Source of the DNA: Halorubrum depositum
GTDB lineage: Archaea > Halobacteriota > Halobacteria > Halobacteriales > Haloferacaceae
DNA: 64,000 bases
Reading direction: 5' to 3'
Assembly: GCF_007671725.1 (NCBI RefSeq)
Contig: NZ_VCNM01000001.1
Span: 310,001-374,000, forward strand
The notes beneath the pieces were generated by a model. The model searched no databases, was not told the DNA's origin, and saw nothing but the letters and a program-made list of their open reading frames with translations. Below are positions 1 through 8,618 of the stretch, in pieces. Numbering within the stretch: the stretch's first letter is position 1; every line of letters begins with the position of its first letter. The translations under genes and the position numbers were made by a program.

Positions 1-2
1 TG

Positions 3-371
3 CGCGCGATGTCAGACAACGAGGACCTCGCGCGGATCACCGGGATCCCGACAGAGCGGGTCATCCGCACGACGTGGATCGTCGGCGCCGGGCTGACGGG
101 CGTCGCGGGCTACATGTTCGTCCTCTGGAAGGGGACGCTCGGCTTCAACGACGGCTGGCTCCTGTTGCTGCTCGTGTTCGCCGCGGTCATCCTCGGCGGG
201 ATCGGATCGATCTACGGCGCGATCGGCGGCGGGATCGTCATCGGCCTGACGGCCTCCGTCTCCGTGATCTGGATCCCCTCCGAGTTCGGTCGCGCGGCCG
301 CGTTCCTCGTGATGATCGTAATCTTACTGTTCAAACCTGAAGGCATCTTCAGCGGGAGGACCACGGCATGA
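3..371 (+). CDS. livH: LivH-type branched-chain amino acid ABC permease, C-terminal part
   Basis: This is the end of an inner-membrane permease of a branched-chain amino-acid ABC importer; its beginning lies left of the window and the frame is open at the edge. About 120 residues remain. The stretch RAMSDNEDLA matches the conserved cytoplasmic loop of LivH proteins that contacts the ATPases, and several hydrophobic segments follow, ending with FKPEGIFSG, the usual LivH C-terminus. The stop overlaps the start of livM by four bases (ATGA), so the operon is translationally coupled. Family and role are known; substrate (Leu/Ile/Val or a related amide) is inferred. Confidence 0.9.
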   Translation, partial: RAMSDNEDLARITGIPTERVIRTTWIVGAGLTGVAGYMFVLWKGTLGFNDGWLLLLLVFAAVILGGIGSIYGAIGGGIVIGLTASVSVIWIPSEFGRAAAFLVMIVILLFKPEGIFSGRTTA

Positions 372-1759
372 GCGCCAGCGACCTCCGCGGACGGGTCGAA
401 GGGCTCTTCGAGCGGGACGTCACGCTCGTGCTCGCCGTCCTCGGCGTCATCTACCTGGCGTACATCCTCGCCGGAGTCGCGTTCGGGTACGGGCTCCGCG
501 GTCAGTTGAACTCGATCGCGAACCTCACGTTCTACATCGGCGTGTTCGGTATGCTCGCGCTGGCGTTGAACCTCCACTGGGGGTACACCGGGCTGTTCAA
601 CATCGGTATCGTCGGCTTCATGGGCATCGGCATCTACGTGACCGCGCTGGTCTCGAAGCCGCCGGTCGCGGAGGGCGGCGCGGCGCAGGTCGGTGGGTTC
701 GGCCTCCCGCTGTTCGTCGGCGTCGTCGCCGGCGTGCTCGTGGCAGGGCTGTTCGGACTGCTGGTCGCGTTACCCGCCCTCCGGCTCCGGGCGGACTACC
801 TCGCCATCGTCACGGTGGCGTTCTCGGAGATCGTTCGGTTCACGATGATGTCCCGGACGTTTCAGGAGTTCACGGTGCCGGACACGATCAGCTTCTCCGT
901 CCTCGGTAACGAGGTGCTCACGCTGAACCCGGCGGCCGACACCGTCGGCCTCGGCGGCGGGGGCGGGCTCATCCTGAACTACACGGATCCGCTCGAAGCG
1001 CTGCTTCGGGCACTGTTCCTCTGGGAGCCGTACCTCGGGTTCGTCGCGTTCGTCCAGCGGAACTTCATCCCGAACAACCCCAAGCCGGTGATCGACGGGA
1101 TCGTGTACGGAATCGTCCTCCTCGTAGGCGTCGGACTGTTCTACCTCCTGCTCTCCAGGACCGGAAAGTCCCCGTTCGGACGCGTCCTGAAGGCGATCCG
1201 CGAGGACGAGGACGTCGCGAACGCCCTCGGGAAGGACACCGACCGCTTCAAGCTCACCGCGTTCGTGCTCGGCGCCGCGCTGATGGGACTCGGCGGGATC
1301 CTCTGGTACTCCGGCCGCGGGAGCATCACGCCGCCGTCGTTCCGCCCGAACATCACGTTCTTCGTCTGGATCGCGCTGATCATCGGCGGCGCGGGCTCGA
1401 ACACCGGGAGCTTCCTCGGCGGCGCGATATTCGCCGGGCTGTTGTACGAGGGACCGCGCTACTTCAAGAACCTCGTCGAGGCCGCCTTCAATCTCGGGAG
1501 GGCGCCGCGGAACTTCGGCGAGGCGATGGCCGGGTTCGCCTCGCTCGACCCGATGCCGTTCGTGCTGTACACGCTCGACAGCGTCAGCCAGTTGCGGCTG
1601 GTGATCATGGGCGTGGTGCTGATCTGGCTGATGCACAACCGGCCCGAGGGGCTGCTCGGACACCGCAAGGAGACCGCGTCGAGCGTCGACCTCGCGCGTC
1701 CGAGAAGCGACGGGTCGGCCGGAACGCCGGCGGCCGCCGACGGGGGTGAAGAGCGATGA
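368..1759 (+). CDS. livM: LivM-type branched-chain amino acid ABC permease
   Basis: Second permease of the importer, 463 residues with about ten hydrophobic segments. The family loop is visible at about residues 260-290 (SPFGRVLKAIREDEDVANAL), which docks on the ATP-binding subunits. A 40-residue hydrophilic tail rich in Ser, Arg and Ala follows the last membrane segment. It starts inside the livH stop codon and its own stop overlaps the livG start (ATGA), so the four genes form one tightly packed operon. A periplasmic-type loop around residues 175-210 is Gly-rich, common in haloarchaeal members. Assignment to the LivM family is firm; the exact amino-acid substrate is not visible. Confidence 0.93.
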   Translation: MSASDLRGRVEGLFERDVTLVLAVLGVIYLAYILAGVAFGYGLRGQLNSIANLTFYIGVFGMLALALNLHWGYTGLFNIGIVGFMGIGIYVTALVSKPPVAEGGAAQVGGFGLPLFVGVVAGVLVAGLFGLLVALPALRLRADYLAIVTVAFSEIVRFTMMSRTFQEFTVPDTISFSVLGNEVLTLNPAADTVGLGGGGGLILNYTDPLEALLRALFLWEPYLGFVAFVQRNFIPNNPKPVIDGIVYGIVLLVGVGLFYLLLSRTGKSPFGRVLKAIREDEDVANALGKDTDRFKLTAFVLGAALMGLGGILWYSGRGSITPPSFRPNITFFVWIALIIGGAGSNTGSFLGGAIFAGLLYEGPRYFKNLVEAAFNLGRAPRNFGEAMAGFASLDPMPFVLYTLDSVSQLRLVIMGVVLIWLMHNRPEGLLGHRKETASSVDLARPRSDGSAGTPAAADGGEER

Positions 1760-2616
1760 GCGAGACCGACGGGTCGTCGCCCGAGACCGACCTGACCGAG
1801 GTGATGGGTTCCGAGGCCGACCTCCCGAGCGGGGACGACGGGGACCGATACGCGCCCCTGGAAGTCGAGGGGCTCCGGAAGGAGTTCGGGGGGATCGTCG
1901 CCGTCGACGACGTCAGCTTCGACGTCGAGGAAGGGACGCTGACGGGTCTCATCGGCCCGAACGGAGCGGGGAAGTCGACGACGTTCAACCTCATCACCGG
2001 GATGCTCGACCCCGACGAGGGAACGGTCCGGTTCAACGGCGAGGACGTCACCGGGTTCGAACCTCACGAGATCGCGAACCAGGGGCTCGCTCGGACGTTC
2101 CAGATCGCCCGCGAGCTGGAGGAGATGACCGTCCTCGAGAACATGATGCTCGCGCCGAAGGGGCAGGTCGGCGAGTCGCTGTGGCGGTCGGTCATGCCGA
2201 TCACCCGCGAGTCGGTGCGCGAACAGGAGACCGAACAGCTCGAACGCGTCTGGGAGGTGCTCGACTTCTTCGAGATCGACCACCTCGCCGACGAGTACGC
2301 CGGGAACCTCTCCGGCGGCCAGCGGAAGCTGCTGGAGATGGCCCGGGCGCTCTTGACCGATCCCGACGTGATGCTTCTCGACGAGCCGTTCGCGGGCGTC
2401 AACCCCTCGTTGGAGAAGCGACTGCTCGAACACATCCACGAGCTCCGCGAGCAGGGGTACACGTTCCTCATCGTGGAACACGACATGGACCTCATCATGA
2501 ACAACTGCGAGCGGGTCATCGTCATGCACCAGGGCCGGATCCTGAAAGACGGAACCCCCGCGGAGATCAAGGAGAGCGAGGAAGTGATCGAGGCGTACCT
2601 CGGGGGTGAGGTATGA
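1756..2616 (+). CDS. livG: LivG-type ABC transporter ATP-binding protein
   Basis: First ATPase of the importer, 286 residues. After an acidic N-terminal extension of about 34 residues comes the ABC domain: Walker A GPNGAGKS at 67-74, signature LSGGQRKLLEM at about 188-198, Walker B VMLLDEPFAG just after, and the switch histidine in IVEHDMD. The LivG-specific Q-loop neighbourhood LARTFQIARELEEMTVLENM is present. It overlaps livM and livF by four bases on each side. It energises uptake through LivH/LivM together with LivF. The N-terminal extension is longer than in bacterial LivG and is probably just an acidic haloarchaeal addition. Confidence 0.94.
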   Translation: MSETDGSSPETDLTEVMGSEADLPSGDDGDRYAPLEVEGLRKEFGGIVAVDDVSFDVEEGTLTGLIGPNGAGKSTTFNLITGMLDPDEGTVRFNGEDVTGFEPHEIANQGLARTFQIARELEEMTVLENMMLAPKGQVGESLWRSVMPITRESVREQETEQLERVWEVLDFFEIDHLADEYAGNLSGGQRKLLEMARALLTDPDVMLLDEPFAGVNPSLEKRLLEHIHELREQGYTFLIVEHDMDLIMNNCERVIVMHQGRILKDGTPAEIKESEEVIEAYLGGEV

Positions 2617-3317
2617 GCCTGCTCGAGGTCCGCGACCTGGACGCCGGCTACGGCGACCTCCAGATCCTCACCGACGTCGACCTCGACGTCGACGACGAGG
2701 AGTACGTCACCATCGTCGGCCCGAACGGGGCCGGCAAGTCGACCGTCATGAAGTCGGTGTTCGGACTGACGACGCACATGGGCGGCACGGTGACGTTCGA
2801 CGGCGAGGACATCAGCGGGACGAAACCCGAGGACGTCATCCACAAGGGACTGGGGTACGTCCCGCAGAACGAGAACATCTTCGCGGAGCTCGACGTGGAG
2901 GAGAACCTCGAGATGGGCGCGTACATCCTCGACGAGGTCCCGCAGGAGGAGCTCCGCAAGGTGTACGACCGCTTCCCGATCTTAGAGGAGCGGAAACACC
3001 AGCAGGCGGGGACGATGAGCGGCGGTCAGCGCCAGATGCTCGCGATGGGGCGGGCGCTGATGCTCGATCCCGACCTCCTCCTGCTCGACGAGCCGAGCGC
3101 GGGGCTCGCGCCCGACCTCGTCGACGAGATGTTCGACAAGATCGACGAGATCAACGAGTCGGGGACGGCGGTTCTGATGGTCGAACAGAACGCCAAGGAG
3201 GCGCTCAGACGCTGCGACCGCGGATACGTGCTCGCGAACGGGCAGAACCGGTTCGAGGACGAGGGGACCGCGCTGTTGAACGACGAGGAGGTCCGCCGGG
3301 AGTTCCTCGGCGGGTAG
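2613..3317 (+). CDS. livF: LivF-type ABC transporter ATP-binding protein
   Basis: Second ATPase of the importer, 234 residues, normal for LivF. Walker A GPNGAGKS lies at 36-43, the signature MSGGQRQMLAMGRAL at about 135, Walker B LLLLDEPSAGLAP next, and MVEQNAKEAL carries the family's Glu-Gln in place of the usual H-loop context. It is the last gene of the operon. No binding-protein gene follows on this strand; instead the likely partner lies convergently on the other strand 189 bases away. The intergenic space contains only a T-run terminator for that opposite gene. Confidence 0.94.
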   Translation: MSLLEVRDLDAGYGDLQILTDVDLDVDDEEYVTIVGPNGAGKSTVMKSVFGLTTHMGGTVTFDGEDISGTKPEDVIHKGLGYVPQNENIFAELDVEENLEMGAYILDEVPQEELRKVYDRFPILEERKHQQAGTMSGGQRQMLAMGRALMLDPDLLLLDEPSAGLAPDLVDEMFDKIDEINESGTAVLMVEQNAKEALRRCDRGYVLANGQNRFEDEGTALLNDEEVRREFLGG

Positions 3318-3450
3318 TCGGTCGCGTCGCACACCGACCGCCGGCCCGCGGACCGATTTTCACGACACCGAGCGGAAGGCGTGAAAGCGACGCGTCGCTC
3401 GCAGGCGAGTCGCGCGTCCGAATCGCACCGCTTCTCGGTCGGATCGTCTG

Positions 3451-3457
3451 AAAAAAA
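3451..3457 (-). terminator. Oligo-T terminator of the binding-protein gene
   Basis: Seven consecutive A on the plus strand, so seven T on the minus strand, 50 bases past the stop of the convergent binding-protein gene. T-runs like this are the usual archaeal termination signal. No clear T-run is seen for livF in the same gap. Confidence 0.6.
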
Positions 3458-3506
3458 CGGGAGTGCTCGGCCGGCCGCCCGATAGGCGCGTCGGCTCCGA
3501 TCGCGG

Positions 3507-4895
3507 TCAGTTCCCGCTCGAGAGCGCCTGTTCGATGACGTTGGAGTACGACGACTCGCCGATGTTGAAGCTGATCTGGTCGTACACCTCGCCGTCGAAC
3601 GTGTCCTCGAACACGCTGCTGAACCGCTCGGAGAGCTGCTGCCCGTAGTCGTTGTTGACGTACAGCGTCGCGGCGGTCGACGCGCCGAGCCGCTCGGAGG
3701 CGACCTGCGCCATCACCCGGCCCTGGAGCTGGTCGCTCGGGGCGGTTCGGAAGATGTAGTCGTCGTCCTCCAGGTTCGTCACCGACAGCGCGGTGCTGGA
3801 CGGCGAGCAGCCGACGACCTCGTTCGGGATGAGCGCCTCCTGACAGACCGGGACGTTCACGCCGGAGGAGGCGGTCCCGCAGACCGCGGGGACCCCCGAG
3901 CTGATCAGCGATTGGGCGCCGCTGACCCCCTGGTCGGGCGAGGTGTTCGTGTCCTCGAACTGGGCGTTCACCGTCAGGTCGAGGTCGGAGTCGTTGATCT
4001 GCTGGGCCGGGAGCTCCGCCGCGCGGATCATCGGCTGCCCCGTCGACGCGAGGTCGCCGGTCTCGGGCAGCAGGATCCCGACGCTCACCTCGCGGCCGAG
4101 GCCGCCGGGCGACTCGTCGGCGGAGGGACCCGCTCCGTCGGGGTTCTCGCCCTCGAAGCTCTGCGTCTCCTGAACGTCGACGGAGTCGGCGTCCTGTCCC
4201 GCGAACTCCCAGATGGAGTAGGCCGCCGACGCCGGGTCGCCGTTCTGGTCGAAGTTGACGGCGCTCGACGCCCCCTGGTAGTTGATGTTCTCCCCGTTCG
4301 CGACCGCCTCGACGGCGTCGAGGAACTCGCCCGGCCCGTACGCGGTGCCGTCGGGGTTCGCGATGCGCCGGAGCTGGTCGCGAACCGCGGTCCCGTTGTT
4401 CTCGCCCGCCGCGACGTTCGCCAGGATGAGCGCCGCCGCCGAGTCGTACGACTGCGAGGTGAACACGCCCGGCGTCTCGTCGTACGCGTCCTGATACAGG
4501 CTCTCGAACGCGTCTTGGTTCGGACCGCCCGCCGCCGGTGCGGTCCCGGTGACGTTAGCCATCTCGTTCCCGACCTGTCCGGGTAACGACGGGTCCTGAA
4601 GCCCGTCCGGGATGAGGATGTCCTCCGCCCCGTCCGACGCCGCGTAGTAGTCGCGGAACAGCTGTATCCCGCTCTCGGGGTAGCCGATGACGGTGAGCAG
4701 GTCCGGACTGCCGCCGCCCGAGCCGCCGTCGCCGCCGTCGCCGCCGTCCATTCCGTCGTCGCCGCCGTCGTCGCCGTCGCCGCCATCGCTTCCGTCTCCG
4801 CCGTCGCCGGTTTCCGCCGAACACCCGGCGAGCCCGATCGCGCCCGCGACACCGACAGTCTTCAACACGTCACGCCGTCGTTTGTGGTATGACAT
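3507..4895 (-). CDS. Branched-chain amino acid-type substrate-binding lipoprotein, circularly permuted
   Basis: Extracellular solute-binding protein of the LivJ/LivK (type I periplasmic fold) family, 462 residues, but with the fold's halves in swapped order. Residues 1-25 are a Tat signal (KRRRDVLK) and lipobox (LAGC, Cys25). A Gly/Asp-rich linker runs to about 63. Residues 64-248 (starting PDLLTVIGYPES) correspond to what is normally the second half of the protein. A linker (about 249-268) leads to residues 269-462, starting VSVGILLPETGDLASTGQPM, which is the normal beginning of the mature protein, and ending ..YSNVIEQALSSGN exactly where PDLLTV would normally follow. The ATG at 4895 is preferred to the GTG at 4901 because a TATA-like box lies 25 bases upstream. 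It probably serves livHMGF, which is convergent with it. Confidence 0.9.
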   Translation of the reverse strand: MSYHKRRRDVLKTVGVAGAIGLAGCSAETGDGGDGSDGGDGDDGGDDGMDGGDGGDGGSGGGSPDLLTVIGYPESGIQLFRDYYAASDGAEDILIPDGLQDPSLPGQVGNEMANVTGTAPAAGGPNQDAFESLYQDAYDETPGVFTSQSYDSAAALILANVAAGENNGTAVRDQLRRIANPDGTAYGPGEFLDAVEAVANGENINYQGASSAVNFDQNGDPASAAYSIWEFAGQDADSVDVQETQSFEGENPDGAGPSADESPGGLGREVSVGILLPETGDLASTGQPMIRAAELPAQQINDSDLDLTVNAQFEDTNTSPDQGVSGAQSLISSGVPAVCGTASSGVNVPVCQEALIPNEVVGCSPSSTALSVTNLEDDDYIFRTAPSDQLQGRVMAQVASERLGASTAATLYVNNDYGQQLSERFSSVFEDTFDGEVYDQISFNIGESSYSNVIEQALSSGN

Positions 4896-4919
4896 ACCCA
4901 CTCATATAGACCCCTCTTT

Positions 4920-4928
4920 GATAAGTAT
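4920..4928 (-). promoter_or_regulatory. TATA-like box of the binding-protein gene
   Basis: Read on the minus strand this is ATACTTATC, about 25-33 bases before the ATG at 4895, the spacing expected for a leaderless haloarchaeal transcript. It shows that the binding-protein gene has its own promoter, separate from livHMGF, and it favours ATG 4895 over the upstream GTG. The 190 bases beyond it up to lipA are AT-rich, with no gene seen. Confidence 0.55.
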
Positions 4929-5167
4929 ATCCCTGTCAACTGCTACACAAGTATTGTCAATAACTCTCATATAAGGTATATTGCTTCCTTCGGGGATCGG
5001 GGTGCGTTTCGCGCCGATCGTACCGATTCTCAGATATGACCGCGCGGCGGCCTCGCGACCCCACAGACGGGTCAGCCGCCTTAGGGGTTCACCGCCGTTC
5101 GGTCGGGGTCGGACGGGGGGACAGCGACCGGCGGTTCAGGAGGGTCCCGGCGGCGGTGTCCGGGCTC

Positions 5168-6106
5168 TCAGTCACCGCCGGCCGCGCGCGCGTGGCGGCG
5201 TGCGTCCTCAGGCGAGCGGCCCTCGCGGAGCAGCGCCTCGACGAACAGCTCTCCGGCCTTGTACGACGAGCGGACCATCGGGCCCGAGGCGCAGTAGAGG
5301 AAGTCGAACTCCTCCTCGGCGACCGCGCGCCACGTCTCGAAGGCGTCGGGGTGGACGTAGTCGAACACGTCGAGGTGCGAGCGCGACGGCCGGAGGTACT
5401 GCCCGAAGGTGACGACGTCGACGCCGACCTCGCTGAGGTCGCCGAGCGTCCGATACACCTCGTGGGCGTACTCGCCGACGCCGAGCATGAGGCTCGTCTT
5501 CGTGTAGATGTCCGACTCGCGGTCCACGCGGTCGAGCACCCCGAGCGACTGCTCGTAGTCGGCCCGCCTGTCGCGCACGGGCCACTGGAGGCGCTCGACC
5601 GTCTCGACGTTGTGCGCGATCACGTCCGGGCCGGCGGCGACGATCCGGTCGATCGCCTCCGGATCCCCCTGGAAGTCGGGGACCAGCGTCTCCACGAGTA
5701 TCTCCGGATCGCGCCGCTTGATCTCGCGGATCGTCTCGGCGAAGTGCGCGGAGCCGCCGTCCGCGAGGTCGTCGCGGTCGACGGAAGTTAAGACGACGTA
5801 GTCGAGCCCGATCTCGACCACCGCCTCGGCGACGTTCGCGGGCTCGTCGGGGTCGAGCGGTTCCATCCCGCCGGTCTCCACGTCACAGAAGTTACAGCCG
5901 CGCGAGCAGCGGTCGCCCATGAGCATGAACGTCGCGGTGCCGGGGCCGTCCCGGCCGGACCAGCACTCGCCCATGTTCGGGCAGTTGGCCTCCTCGCAGA
6001 CGGTGTGGAGGTCGCGCTCGCGGAGGCGCTCCTTGATCTCCGTGAACCGGGAGCCGGACGGGGGTCGCGACTTCAGCCAGTCCGGCTTCCGACGACCGCG
6101 TTGCAT
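5168..6106 (-). CDS. lipA: Lipoyl synthase
   Basis: Radical-SAM enzyme that inserts two sulfurs into octanoyl groups on E2 or GcvH proteins to make the lipoyl cofactor. Length 312, normal. The auxiliary-cluster cysteines are C37, C42 and C48 (CEEANCPNMGEC) and the radical-SAM cluster cysteines are C67, C71, C74 (CSRGCNFC). VLTSVDRDDLADGG and VETLVPDFQGD are family signatures, and the C-terminal SSYKAGE carries the Arg-Ser-Ser-Tyr type motif (VRSSYKAGE) that closes over the auxiliary cluster. A T-rich box lies about 28 bases before the ATG. No lipoate ligase or octanoyltransferase gene is adjacent. Confidence 0.96.
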   Translation of the reverse strand: MQRGRRKPDWLKSRPPSGSRFTEIKERLRERDLHTVCEEANCPNMGECWSGRDGPGTATFMLMGDRCSRGCNFCDVETGGMEPLDPDEPANVAEAVVEIGLDYVVLTSVDRDDLADGGSAHFAETIREIKRRDPEILVETLVPDFQGDPEAIDRIVAAGPDVIAHNVETVERLQWPVRDRRADYEQSLGVLDRVDRESDIYTKTSLMLGVGEYAHEVYRTLGDLSEVGVDVVTFGQYLRPSRSHLDVFDYVHPDAFETWRAVAEEEFDFLYCASGPMVRSSYKAGELFVEALLREGRSPEDARRHARAAGGD

Positions 6107-6204
6107 ACCCGAACCACGGCGGCCGGGTGCAAAAACGTGAGGATCGCACGGGGTCGTCGTAGCGGACCGGTCGCACCCGGGGTCGCCACGCGACGGGCCG
6201 GCAC

Positions 6205-6798
6205 CTATCGGAGGTCGTTGGCCTCGACGACGGTCGCGAACTCGCCGTCGAGGTGCGCGAGCGCGACCCGGTGAGAGGTGTCGGCGTCGATCGCCTCGCC
6301 GTCATAGGTCTCGCGGGCGTGCGTCGCGGTGGCGTCGGCGACCACGCGAACGTCGTAGCCGCGGTTCTCGGCCTCGCGGGTCGTCGTGGAGACGCAGTGG
6401 TCGGTGGTGAGCCCGCAGACGACGAGCGACTCGTGGCCCGCCTCGCGGAGCCACGCGTCCAGTCCCGACTCGAGGAACGCGCCGTTGACCGACTTCTCGA
6501 AGGTCGCCTCGCCGTCGACGGGCGCCGTCTCCGGCTTCCACCCGAACCCCGGCGCGTCCGGGCGGAGCGGGGAGTCCGGCTCCGTCGAGGCGTGTCGGAC
6601 GTGCGCGATCGGGCGGTCGGCCGCGCGCCATCGGTCGAGGAGGGCGCTCGCGACCGCCTCCGCGTCGGGGTTGTTGCGCTCGCCCCACCCCGGCTCGTCG
6701 AAGCCGACCTGGAAGTCGATCAGGACGAGGACCGCGTCGTCGTGGGGCGCGGAACCGCCCTCCGAGCGGACCGAACCGGCGCCGTCGCGCTCAGTCAT
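6205..6798 (-). CDS. Isochorismatase-family cysteine hydrolase
   Basis: Cytoplasmic hydrolase of the isochorismatase-like alpha/beta family, 197 residues. The catalytic triad is visible as D28 (VLIDFQVGF), K102 (FEKSVNGAF) and C135 (TTDHCVSTT). The cis-peptide neighbourhood [11 protein letters not shown] is typical. Family members hydrolyse amides or enol ethers such as nicotinamide, N-carbamoyl compounds or isochorismate; the present substrate cannot be told from sequence. Its start overlaps the end of the upstream YqcI/YcgG gene by eight bases, so the two are probably co-transcribed and may act on related nitrogen compounds, which is inference. Confidence 0.88.
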   Translation of the reverse strand: MTERDGAGSVRSEGGSAPHDDAVLVLIDFQVGFDEPGWGERNNPDAEAVASALLDRWRAADRPIAHVRHASTEPDSPLRPDAPGFGWKPETAPVDGEATFEKSVNGAFLESGLDAWLREAGHESLVVCGLTTDHCVSTTTREAENRGYDVRVVADATATHARETYDGEAIDADTSHRVALAHLDGEFATVVEANDLR

Positions 6799-7675
6799 CG
6801 CCGAGCCCCGAGGTGACGGCCGCGTCCGCGTCGGGCCCGGACGCGCTGCCCGAGTGGCGCGACTCCGCGAACCGTCGCCAGGCGCCCGGTTCCAGCAGCC
6901 CCTCCGGCGCCTTGGGATGCTCGCGGGTCGGCCGCAGGGGACAGGCGTCGGGGCTCGCGTCCCCGTCCTCGCGGAACAGGTACTGCGTCCACTCGCGGTC
7001 GCCCTCGACGCCCCAGTCGCCGAGGTCGGCGTGGGGACAGACGCCGTCGTACTCCGCCATGCGCCCGCGGATCGCCTCCCGCGCCCCCTCGCCGGCCTCC
7101 GTGTCGGCGGTGAGCCCCTCGAACACCGCCCGCGGTTGGAAGGTGACCTCCAGCCCGACGGGCGAGTACCGGCTCCGGCGCTCGTCGTAGAAGGGCGCTC
7201 GCGAAGTCGGGAACAGCGGCTCGCCGCCGAAGCAGAACTCCCACCGCGCGGTGTCGGGGTCGGTCGGAATCCCCTCTGGCCACGGCGCCGGGTCGTGGAC
7301 GTGGAGGAACTCGAGGACGTTCCACAGTCGCTCGTGGTAGTGGGCCTCGCCTCGGTCGCCCTCGGGTCGGAAGAACACCGCCAGCGGGGCGCGGTCGGCG
7401 TGGTCGTCGTACGTGTCGAGGTACTCGACTAGGACGTCGCGAAGGCGGAGGAGCGCGGCGGGGTCGGTCGTCGACTCGCAGGCGGCGTAGAGGAGGTCGC
7501 CCTCCCGTTCGGCCTCGATGCCGAAGTAACAGGGGAACGGCGAGCCGTCGCGCTCGCCGAGCATCGACTCGCGGAAGGTGCGGTAGTGCTCGCGCAGCCA
7601 GGCGGGGGCGTCGTCGAGCCGACCGCGGAGCGCCCCTTGATCCAACAGCACGCCCTCGGTGCCGGGCTCGTTCAT
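6791..7675 (-). CDS. YqcI/YcgG family protein
   Basis: Soluble protein of about 294 residues matching the YqcI/YcgG family. Recognisable parts are SPFPCYFG near the N-terminus, a central [17 protein letters not shown] stretch, and [12 protein letters not shown]. Some members of this family have been reported as heme-dependent N-hydroxylases; I rely on memory for that and cannot confirm the heme ligands here. The ATG at 7675 is chosen because a TATA-like box (GTCAAAAGA on the minus strand, about 7700-7708) sits about 28 bases upstream; an in-frame TTG at 7693 would be the alternative. It is followed by, and overlaps, the isochorismatase-family gene. Confidence 0.75.
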   Translation of the reverse strand: MNEPGTEGVLLDQGALRGRLDDAPAWLREHYRTFRESMLGERDGSPFPCYFGIEAEREGDLLYAACESTTDPAALLRLRDVLVEYLDTYDDHADRAPLAVFFRPEGDRGEAHYHERLWNVLEFLHVHDPAPWPEGIPTDPDTARWEFCFGGEPLFPTSRAPFYDERRSRYSPVGLEVTFQPRAVFEGLTADTEAGEGAREAIRGRMAEYDGVCPHADLGDWGVEGDREWTQYLFREDGDASPDACPLRPTREHPKAPEGLLEPGAWRRFAESRHSGSASGPDADAAVTSGLGDD

Positions 7676-7742
7676 GCCGGCAGTCGGTGGCAAGCGGTCT
7701 TTTGACTTTCGGCGCCGGCGGCGAACGTACCGGAGACCGGAC

Positions 7743-8399
7743 TCACCGGCCCTCGTCGCCGACCGGGAGCGTGTACGTGACGAGCGCCACGATGGCGCGT
7801 CGGAGGCGTTCGGTGACGGCCTGGTCGGAGACGCCGAGCTCGTCGGCGAGCTCCTTCGTCGTGCACCCGCGGGGAATGTCGTAGTACCCCATCTCGATCG
7901 CGAGCGTGAGCGCCTCGAACTGCGGCTCGGTGAGGCCGTACCACGGCTGGACGTCCGGCTCCGAGGGGTTGTACACGCGGGTCACTTCCAGGTTGATCCC
8001 GGCGTCCCCGCAGCTGGTCGAGAACGCGCTGAGCGACTCGTGGGTCGGAAACCGGACCTCGAACGTCCACGACGTGGCCGACCCGACGGCGCTCAACATC
8101 TGCCCGTCGTTCGCCTGCACGGCGTCGACGAGGTGGTCCCGGTTCGCGTCCCAGTCGAGCGTGAACAGCGTCCGGTCCTCGAAGGCGTCGATCGCCGTGG
8201 CCTGCTCGACCGCCGAGTGGCGCTGAACGCGCTCGACGAACGACTCGCGGGTGGAGTCGTGGATCCAGAACAGCGGAACGGAGGCCTCGCCGAGCGGAAC
8301 GAGCGTCTCGAGCTCGACGGTGGAGTTCCCTTCGACGGGAAGGATCTGACCGAGTTCAAAATCGCTTGACAGGACGCGGAACTCCACGATTACACTCAT
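7743..8399 (-). CDS. Bacterio-opsin activator-like HTH-10 transcription regulator
   Basis: Predicted DNA-binding regulator, 218 residues. The first 150 residues form the Bat-type N-terminal sensing region common in haloarchaea (MSVIVEFRVLSSDFELG opening). The C-terminal 55 residues are the HTH-10 domain: LTEPQFEALTLAIEMGYYDI, PRGCTTKELADELGVSDQAV, TERLRRAIVAL. Haloarchaea carry many paralogues controlling metabolic genes, and the target of this one is unknown. It is monocistronic, with a TATA-like box about 35 bases upstream. It is divergent from the two small genes that begin at 8619. Confidence 0.88.
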   Translation of the reverse strand: MSVIVEFRVLSSDFELGQILPVEGNSTVELETLVPLGEASVPLFWIHDSTRESFVERVQRHSAVEQATAIDAFEDRTLFTLDWDANRDHLVDAVQANDGQMLSAVGSATSWTFEVRFPTHESLSAFSTSCGDAGINLEVTRVYNPSEPDVQPWYGLTEPQFEALTLAIEMGYYDIPRGCTTKELADELGVSDQAVTERLRRAIVALVTYTLPVGDEGR

Positions 8400-8431
8400 C
8401 AGTTGGCCTCTGTGATCCGTTTTCGATTGCC

Positions 8432-8440
8432 CCTTATAGA
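8432..8440 (-). promoter_or_regulatory. TATA-like box of the HTH-10 regulator
   Basis: TCTATAAGG on the minus strand, centred about 37 bases before the regulator's ATG, so a leader of roughly 10 bases is expected. The rest of 8441-8550 is GC-rich and holds no gene I can support. Confidence 0.5.
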
Positions 8441-8555
8441 GGGCGAGCTTGGTATATCAGGGTTTGGGCGATGGCGGGGACGCAGCGGAACGGGTCGAGC
8501 CGCGATCGCGCGAAGGATTGACTCGCGACCGCGCACCGGCGGTGGCGGCCCGTCA

Positions 8556-8563
8556 TTATAAAT
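8556..8563 (+). promoter_or_regulatory. TATA box TTATAAAT, probably for the small genes at 8619
   Basis: A perfect haloarchaeal TATA-type box between divergent genes. Transcription rightward would start near 8585, giving a leader of about 34 bases to the ATG at 8619. The box is nearly symmetric, so the direction is inferred from the genes downstream. Confidence 0.5.
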
Positions 8564-8618
8564 AGCCACTGTACTATCAGTAGTGTAGTTGAACCATTTC
8601 GGCAGGTTCGATCTACGC

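Noticed and set aside
3507-4895. Binding-protein gene as two fused unrelated fragments or a frameshifted copy
   Set aside because: Both halves are complete, contiguous parts of one fold, each present once, in one unbroken frame with a proper signal and linkers. The swapped-order reading explains it with fewer assumptions.
8572-8590. Possible operator CACTGTACTATCAGTAGTG near the TATA box at 8556
   Set aside because: Only four to five pairs are symmetric around the centre and the outer pairs do not match; too weak to call.
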